This document shows positions 58,901 to 64,000 of a DNA stretch of 64,000 nucleotides, piece by piece. The notes beneath the pieces were generated by a model, which saw only the letters and a program-made list of their open reading frames with translations, was not told the origin of the DNA and did not search any database. Position 1 is the stretch's first letter. Every line of letters starts with the position of its first letter. Origin of the DNA: Osedax fenrisi. Its lineage: Eukaryota > Annelida > Polychaeta > Sabellida > Siboglinidae. A program made the translations under genes and the position numbers. The stretch lies in assembly GCA_964019155.1 (NCBI GenBank), contig OZ025242.1:7733321-7797320 (forward strand), read 5' to 3'.

Positions 58901-60581
58901 ACAGTTGAACAAGTTACAGCTGTATCTACTGAGTGTCTACCTGATCATCTGAACATTGTTCCCGTTACAAAGAGGAGTTATACTGATTAGGGTGTCACAG
59001 TTAAACACGTTACAGTTGTATCTACTGAGTGTCTACCTGACCACTGTTCCCGTTACAAAGCACACCCTTAGTCTGCGCACGCTTCTAGTGTGTATTAGGG
59101 AAACTAATTTAGGGTACATTGTTATTGAAGTATTTACTATATTGCTCACAGTAGCTCATAAATGTTATAATAAACATTTTAGTTGTTTCGTTATTTTTTA
59201 ATATAAATTCCTATTTTTTTAATATTGTTATTGCTTTCGGAATAGTTGTCAGTTTTTAATTTAATTTTTTATTATATCCGGAATGATTAAGAGTAGTTAT
59301 TCCGAAATAGATTTCGATTACTTTTCTAAAAAAGTTACCGAAATAGTCTCCTCTAGGGTGCATATGATGTGGGATATTTCTTTACCATTAATACATCGTA
59401 GAATCATAAATAATCAGTTCAATTATGCAAAGTTCAGTGATAAATACCCCAATTGTTATTGTTATTTGGTGGAGTCCTTTCATCCCATCCAGGAACTTAG
59501 ATGAAGTTTTCACTTATAACCATATATGGCTATAATGTTCCTTCGAGGCTGCTTTAAAAGAAATGTTACAATATAAATATATACACATACATACAAATAT
59601 ATATACAACAAATACACACATATATATATATTTATTATTTACCCAATAGATATATTAATATTAAGATGATTTTATATCTAGGTCAATTATGAATCACCAT
59701 ACTATTTGTTCACTGATGGTTGCCAAAGTAAACAAAAGTGTCTGCCTAATCTCCCCTATGTATTCAGAGTGTACAATTCAAAGTGTATATTATCATCACC
59801 ACCACCATCACCATCATCACCACCATCAATACCACCACCATCACCATCATCATCACCACTATCACCGTCATAATCATCAACATCATCCCAATTACTAATG
59901 CGATTCCGGGTATCCCCGTGCCTATTATTGCATTTCGAAGGACATAGTTACAACATATTCACACATATACATGTACATACACACATATCGCTAGGTGTAC
60001 ACTGTCGGAAAGTGCCATAGAGCTAGAGAGAAATAGAGTAGTAAACAAGGTATCTGACATGCGGAAAGCGTCAATCTAATTTGGTCGCCGCAAAATGGCG
60101 GATTTGACTAATTTGATATTTTATTTAGTAGCTAGAATAAAATTAGTAATACCATTGGAAAGAGGATAAAAAAGTTTTTTGATTAAATTAATAATAAAAA
60201 AGTTATGATCAAAAGAATATTATATTTTAATATTTGGTCACCTTTTCAAAATTTGGCTTACGCTACCAGGCATAGAGTATTACCACTCTATTTCTCTCTA
60301 GCTCTATGGTAAGTGCGCACGTACCCAATCTTTAAGTGCGCGAGTATCCAATCTTTAAGTGCGCGCGTACCCAATCATTAAGTGCACGCGTACCCTATCG
60401 CGTTGGGTACACGCATACCCTCTCACGGTAGGTGCACACGTACCCAATCATTAAGTGCACGCGTACCCAATGTACCTAACATGAAGTTGTGTCCGGTGAA
60501 GTCGAGGTGTTGTATCGTAGACTTCTCGACGTCCATGTCGGAAGAGTCGAAACCGTCGTAGTCGCCGAACACGTCGCATTT
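52903..60581 (-). CDS. LRMDA: LRMDA homologue, leucine-rich repeat protein (six exons visible)
   Basis: Minus-strand exons 60581-60476, 58782-58656, 58048-57906, 57043-56863, 55297-55225, 52982-52903. Exons 2-6 join in matching phases. The protein has LRR units (SNIREVVLDQNALTTL, LRDLTLLSLNNNM, LTFLSLLGNRICP), the cap DDYQRYR-LPKLKFLDSSRV, VHGKFLKVARP, and the C-terminus YYGKQSEGNRFIRNDDL, which closely matches the end of vertebrate LRMDA (C10orf11). In humans LRMDA is needed for melanocyte differentiation (oculocutaneous albinism 7) and acts with Rab32/38-linked trafficking; its role in this animal is unknown. The N-terminal exon with the start codon is not found. One intron is U12-type. Confidence 0.9.
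53405..53521 (+). mobile_element. SINE 3' fragment
   Basis: Matches the 3' part of the SINE at 47030 (gatgccttaacatgagagcg ... ttcctggatgggatgaaagg) and ends AAATAAAAATAAC. The tRNA-like head is absent. Within the last visible LRMDA intron. Confidence 0.8.
53525..54540. other. LRMDA intron, AT-rich
   Basis: No further exon or repeat recognised. Confidence 0.4.
54545..54792. mobile_element. hAT-type MITE, copy 2
   Basis: Same ends as 7741-7948 (CAGTGGTTCCCAACC ... GGTTGGGAACCACTG) with a perfect 8-bp duplication ATCTAGAC (54537-54544, 54793-54800). 248 bp; inserted in an LRMDA intron. Confidence 0.95.
55225..55297 (-). CDS. LRMDA: LRMDA exon E (probable)
   Basis: Strong acceptor with a CT-rich tract (ctctctctctcgtatatgcag), 73 nt coding IVTADTHLRPLSNIDG and on, donor GTTAGT at 55224. 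Phase 0 in and phase 1 out match exons D and F. No family match for its residues, so it might be lineage-specific. Confidence 0.65.
55440..56800. other. LRMDA intron with microsatellites
   Basis: (AC)n compound repeats at about 56000-56055, (AT)n near 55590. A GC-richer patch at 56055-56260 has no open frame with matching splice phase. Confidence 0.4.
56863..57043 (-). CDS. LRMDA: LRMDA exon D (LRR cap)
   Basis: Acceptor atatacacag, phase 2. Codes LPKLKFLDSSRVHEVERNRA, VHGKFLKVARP and FYPLP. Donor GTAAATG at 56862 ends it in phase 0; without splicing the frame runs to TAA at 56803. Confidence 0.85.
57735..57907. repeat. Direct repeat at LRMDA donor of exon C
   Basis: gagccc-accctaccgacta ... 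gatcgcaacgcacc occurs at about 57735-57790 and again at 57868-57906, ending on the splice donor of exon C. Confidence 0.75.
57906..58048 (-). CDS. LRMDA: LRMDA exon C
   Basis: Codes LQSLDETLTILADRTP, LTFLSLLGNRICPDSL, DGHSDDYQRY; donor GTGCGT at 57905; phase 0 to 2. Confidence 0.9.
58049..58655 (-). other. LRMDA: U12-type AT-AC intron in LRMDA
   Basis: Donor ATATCCTTT (58655-58647) equals the U12 AT-AC consensus. Branch site TTTCCTTAAC (58069-58060) equals the U12 consensus. Terminal AC at 58050-58049 lies 12 nt after the branch-site A. Removing it joins LSLNNNM to LQSLDETL in phase 0, as the family alignment requires. A minor spliceosome is therefore expected in this animal. Confidence 0.93.
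58656..58782 (-). CDS. LRMDA: LRMDA exon B (LRRs)
   Basis: Acceptor cttctctcctacag. Codes SDVGKLSHFSNIREVVL ... LSLNNNM. No GT follows the homologous region; the intron starts ATATCCTTT at 58655 (U12-type), phase 0. Confidence 0.9.
58783..59060. repeat. Tandem repeat at LRMDA acceptor of exon B
   Basis: Three units of about 80-110 bp beginning gtggagttatactga and containing acgttacag, actgagtgtc, tgttcccgttacaaag. The first unit abuts the acceptor of exon B. Confidence 0.85.
59453..59560 (-). mobile_element. SINE 3' fragment, reversed
   Basis: Reverse complement of the 3' part shared with 47030-47288 and 53405-53521 (cctttcatcccatccaggaa, cttagatgaagttttcac). In an LRMDA intron. Confidence 0.8.
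59788..59894. repeat. (CAY)n trinucleotide repeat
   Basis: About 35 CAT/CAC triplets. They read as a poly-His ORF on the plus strand, judged to be a shadow. Confidence 0.95.
60015..60309. mobile_element. MITE with ~30-bp TIRs in LRMDA intron
   Basis: CCATAGAGCTAGAGAGAAAT at the left and its reverse complement at the right (to 60309). Flanks aaagtg and taagtg suggest a short, imperfect duplication. No ORF. Confidence 0.7.
60310..60470. repeat. 23-bp minisatellite at LRMDA donor of exon A
   Basis: About seven units of gtgcgcgcgtacccaatc-ttaa with variation, one stretch inverted (gcgttgggtacacgc). It ends 5 bp from the exon A splice donor. Confidence 0.9.
60476..60581 (-). CDS. LRMDA: LRMDA exon A (first visible)
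   Basis: Acceptor tctctcctacag, acidic start (KCDVFGDYDGFDSS), then TIQHLDFTGHNFML, the first LRR; donor GTACAT at 60475. It ends in phase 1, but the next exon needs phase 2, so a boundary is wrong, a tiny exon is missed, or there is an indel. Confidence 0.8.
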
Positions 60582-60599
60582 CTGTAGGAGAGATTAGGA

Positions 60600-60663
60600 T
60601 TTAAACACGTGATCTCCCGTTACTGTTATTTGTATGCTCACGCGTGTGTGTGTGTGATGTGTT

Positions 60664-60700
<37 letters not shown>

Positions 60701-60885
60701 TTATGAGATCTTCTAATACTTTATTTAATACAATTGTATTATTATAATAAATATAGTTATATCCCAATTGCGTATATCTATCTTGGTAGCTATACGTGTA
60801 GATGATAGTGTAGAGCCTAATTAATGTGCAAATAAGGTGTTATGTAATATGTCATCATGGTCACTATTCACACCTCAGTATTACA
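60600..60885. other. Sequence upstream of first visible LRMDA exon
   Basis: (GT)n and (AT)n runs at 60645-60697; the upstream exon with the start codon is not seen here or further right. Confidence 0.4.
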
Positions 60886-60886
60886 T

Positions 60887-61395
60887 CATCGCAATGCATG
60901 TAAAAGATAGACATCAGTGATTTTGATTGGATATTAGTCATATTATATATAAATCAAATATTAAAACAGTGGGCTTTTCGTCGACATAGATTAAAGTGAC
61001 TTCTATCTATATCAATGGATTTAGATAATATATATCAATAAAATAGTATGATATCTTCAATTTTAATACACAAAATTACGAGGAATGTTGATATGGTGTA
61101 TTATAAATATATAATTTTATTATTAGTATAGATAGTACACTAAAATTGGTAGTAATTATCAATATATATATGTATAAATAAATATTAATTTTAAATAAAA
61201 AGTAGTGGGCCAGGTATTATTAATATAAAATTTATATTATTAATTAATAATTAAAAATTATCAATATAAATATAAATAAATAATAATAATTTACAATTTA
61301 GTAGGTATATAGTAGTAGGTTGCGATAGCGTCTCTATCGCAAAGTGCTGTATACTACATAGTCAAGTTCTTTTCCACTGACTCACTACATCGATG
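60887..61395. mobile_element. Decayed copy of the 8-bp-TSD MITE
   Basis: Shares long blocks with 2562-3104 (gcaatgcatgtaaaagatag; ggcttttcgtcgacatagat; acacaaaattacgaggaatg) in the same order. The left TIR is reduced to CATCG by deletion; the right end keeps tccact...catcgatg. Confidence 0.85.
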
Positions 61396-61639
61396 ATATA
61401 TATATATATAGTTTATAGGATAATATTTATAATACATATTACTCTAAAATTAGAAATATTAAACTGAAATTGAATTAAATTGAAATTCACTTCTCAATTA
61501 TGAATTATATTTATATTATTTATAATTGATTTATAATAAAATATATAGTTTATAATAAATATCTTTGAAATCTATTACATATCATCAAATTAATTATTAT
61601 GACAATAAAATGAATGTATCCCTTAATATAAATAGATAT

Positions 61640-61985
61640 AACACTCCTATCTATGCAATGTGATTAATATGTAAGCGTTCACTGCTAGCAGTAGTATCGA
61701 AATCACTTAAATAGATTTAGGTTTAGAACGGTTTTTATATAACATTTTTTCAATGCTGTATTAAATTACATGCAATATAAATTAGCTTTTACTCGCCACT
61801 TAGTTTTCATAATTAAAATAATAATTTAAAGCATATTATTTTTCATTTTAAAAGTACATATTTTGATACGAATTTACATTATAAACTACACATAGTTACT
61901 AAAATTGACGCTGATGGTTTTTGTGTACAAAATCTAATTATATCATTTCACTTAAATGTTATATCTTTCCGTAGAACAATCTTTG
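61640..61985 (+). mobile_element. MITE family C, second copy
   Basis: Parallels 62993-63446: gctagcagtagtatcgaaat, ttaaattacatgcaatataa, catattattttt, ending gttatatctttccgtagaac and ctttg. The left terminus is lost. Confidence 0.75.
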
Positions 61986-62826
61986 ATATCGATATGATTA
62001 TTCTTACTATTAAAATAATTAATGTTAGGCTACCCTAAATATGGCAACATTAAAATTTGATATATATATATATATAGTTTATTAAGTGTTTAATACACAC
62101 AAAATGACATGAAACTATAATTTAATAATAAGTAATAAATGAGAACAAAAAAGAATGATGGTTTACACGTCCCATAAGAGATACGCCAGTTGAAAGCTGG
62201 TTATGATCGTGAACTTCAGCCAATAATGATATTCGGTTACTCCTGATGATATCGGTTGTGTTAAATAGCTTGTTTTTGTGTACATACTATATAGGTTAGA
62301 CTATGTTTTTACATTATAATGAGTATATAATGGTAAATATATATAAATATAAGTGTGTGTATGCTCTATATATATATATGAGTGTGTATAGCTCTATTAA
62401 ATAAATATAATATACATTAGCTAGTTATTAGTTCATAATATAACAAATTATATATCATAGTTTGATAACAGTTAACTCTTGATATCTCAAAATTCAAGGT
62501 ACCGGAGAAATGTGTATGAGATATTGAGTTTCTAAGATATTAAATTATTCTTATATAGGTACAAAACCAGATTAGAATTGTTGTAAAGTTTGAGTTAGAG
62601 GAGTTTCTGTGATATAGACTTTATATCTCAGAACCCGACTAACTAAAAGTTTATATATATAGATTATGGGATATGGAGAGTTGACTGTATATAGTTTATA
62701 TTTGGATATATATATATAACACTACACATATTATGTCCTAATATCATTAGTATTATAATTATACAAAATATGCTTATATTTGATATATTGAAATATGTAA
62801 CGTGCATACAAGTATTATATTTTAAA

Positions 62827-62883
62827 TTTGCAATATTTTAGATATAATTATAATAATTATTATTATATCTAAAATATTGCAAA
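62827..62883. repeat. 57-bp palindrome
   Basis: Perfect 21-bp arms (tttgcaatattttagatata-a) around a 15-nt AT-only centre. Confidence 0.9.
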
Positions 62884-62992
62884 TATAATAATAATATATA
62901 TCATATATCCTAAGGATAATCCTTTAATATTAAGGTTACAATTTTAATATTAGTATTGTAAAGTTTAAAAGTACATCAGCTTAGTGTAACAC

Positions 62993-63446
62993 CAAAGATT
63001 TTGGGAAGCAAAGATATAACACTCCCTATGCATGCAACGTAATTTAGTAATATCCCCAACCGCTGCTAGCAGTAGTATCGAAATCACTGAAATAGATTTA
63101 GGTGCGGCTCTGTTTGCATACAACAATGTTTTCATTGCTCTATTAAATTACATGAAATATAAATCAGCTTTTACTCACTAAATATATACTTAAAGCATTT
63201 AAAACATACATATCATATTTGTTTGTTATATATTAGTAATGAACACTTAGTTTTCATCATATACATATTAATTTAAAGCATATTATTTAACATTTTAAAA
63301 GTGTATAGTTAAATACGTATTTACATTATAAACAACACATAGTTCCTAAAAGTAACCCGCTATAGGTGGCACTGGGGTATTTTTTATACAAATTCGAATT
63401 ACACGATTTCGCGTAAGTGTTATATCTTTCCTTCGGAAAATCTTTG
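62993..63446 (+). mobile_element. MITE family C, intact copy
   Basis: Ends CAAAGATTTTGGGAAGCAAA and (reverse complement) CAAAGATTTTCCGAAGGAAA form TIRs of about 32 bp. Identical GTAACAC flanks both ends (62986-62992, 63447-63453), a 7-bp duplication, most like hAT-related elements. 454 bp, no transposase. Related copies at 61640 and 12180. Confidence 0.8.
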
Positions 63447-63499
63447 GTAACACTATTTACATATTAAATATGATATTTAATTATTAAATACATACATAC

Positions 63500-63720
63500 A
63501 CTATTACATATTAAATTCAATGTAATATGTAAATAGTGTATGATATACTGTATGTATTGTATGTAAACAATGTAACATTCAATACATACAATCATTGTAA
63601 CAATGTTACAATGTAACATAATGTTAAACACAATGTTAAACATTGTTACATTCAATGTAACAATGTAATATTGTTACAGTCACTGTGTTACAGTGTTACA
63701 CTAAGTTGATAAACTTTTAA
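63500..63720. repeat. Degenerate tandem repeat of gtaacaatgtt words
   Basis: Dense runs of self-complementary caatgtaacattg-type words (tgtaacaatgttacaatgta, aatgttaaacattgttac). The minus-strand ORF here is a by-product. Confidence 0.75.
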
Positions 63721-63729
63721 ACATAACCA

Positions 63730-64000
63730 ATTATTTAATGTAACAATATTATATTGTTTTATATGATTAATTATAAGTATTACTATTATTATAATAGTTA
63801 TAATAATTATAATTATTATAATAATAAATTATTAAATAATAATTTATTAAAATGTAATCTATAATTATATCACTTAATTTGTATTAATAAATGAATACCT
63901 TATCTCTCATTGATTTATAATTAAACGCACTTTTAGAATCCATGACTGCATGTGAACAATACGTCATTATAAATGTATGCGTTGTTAATATATATATAAG
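63730..64000. other. AT-rich sequence, no gene seen
   Basis: attataataataaattatta-type sequence to the window end. Confidence 0.5.

Noticed and set aside
59283..59504. 73-codon ORF ending in the reversed SINE
   Set aside because: Its C-terminus is SINE sequence and there is no domain or splice support.
59689..59898. Poly-histidine ORF
   Set aside because: Translation of a (CAY)n repeat.

Overview
The window looks like nuclear DNA of an invertebrate animal. It is very AT-rich, full of (AT)n microsatellites, and has short GC-richer protein-coding exons with GT-AG introns, one U12-type AT-AC intron, AATAAA poly(A) signals, and several families of LINEs, LTR elements and inverted-repeat transposons. 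The two genes I can name, LRMDA and FAM241, are animal genes. I cannot place the species further.

Layout. 1-5 kb: nested inverted-repeat (MITE) elements and a decayed LINE. 5.18-5.56 kb: terminal exon of an unrecognised gene. 7.7 kb: hAT-type MITE. 9.8-10.8 kb (minus): last two visible exons of a Pro/Gly/Gln-repeat protein. 10.8-19.9 kb: LINE fragments, MITEs, a small Ser/Lys ORF. 19.9-24.4 kb (minus): nearly complete, young Ty3/gypsy-type LTR retrotransposon with a clear -1 frameshift signal between gag and protease. 27.0-28.5 kb (minus): compact non-autonomous LTR element whose ORF keeps a gag-like start and then runs into a 60-bp tandem repeat. 28.8-29.9 kb: LINE remains. 30.2-31.1 kb (minus): nine-finger C2H2 zinc-finger exon. 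31.8-40.2 kb: a dense set of foldback, tRNA-like, LINE, hAT-like, TTAA and 9-bp-TSD elements. 43.0 kb (minus): single orphan exon of a probable membrane protein. 47.0 kb: tRNA-derived SINE.

The gene-bearing end is 48.9-60.6 kb. FAM241 (plus strand, three exons, 48,898-52,335) and LRMDA (minus strand, six visible exons, 60,581-52,903) converge tail to tail, with coding ends under 600 bp apart and poly(A) signals about 100 bp apart at a palindrome. The second visible LRMDA intron is an AT-AC U12-type intron with near-ideal donor and branch site. Both human homologues lie, to my knowledge, on 10q22, so the pairing may reflect old linkage.

From 60.9 kb to the end there are more MITE copies and low-complexity AT-rich sequence. 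Most stretches between named features show no gene signal.
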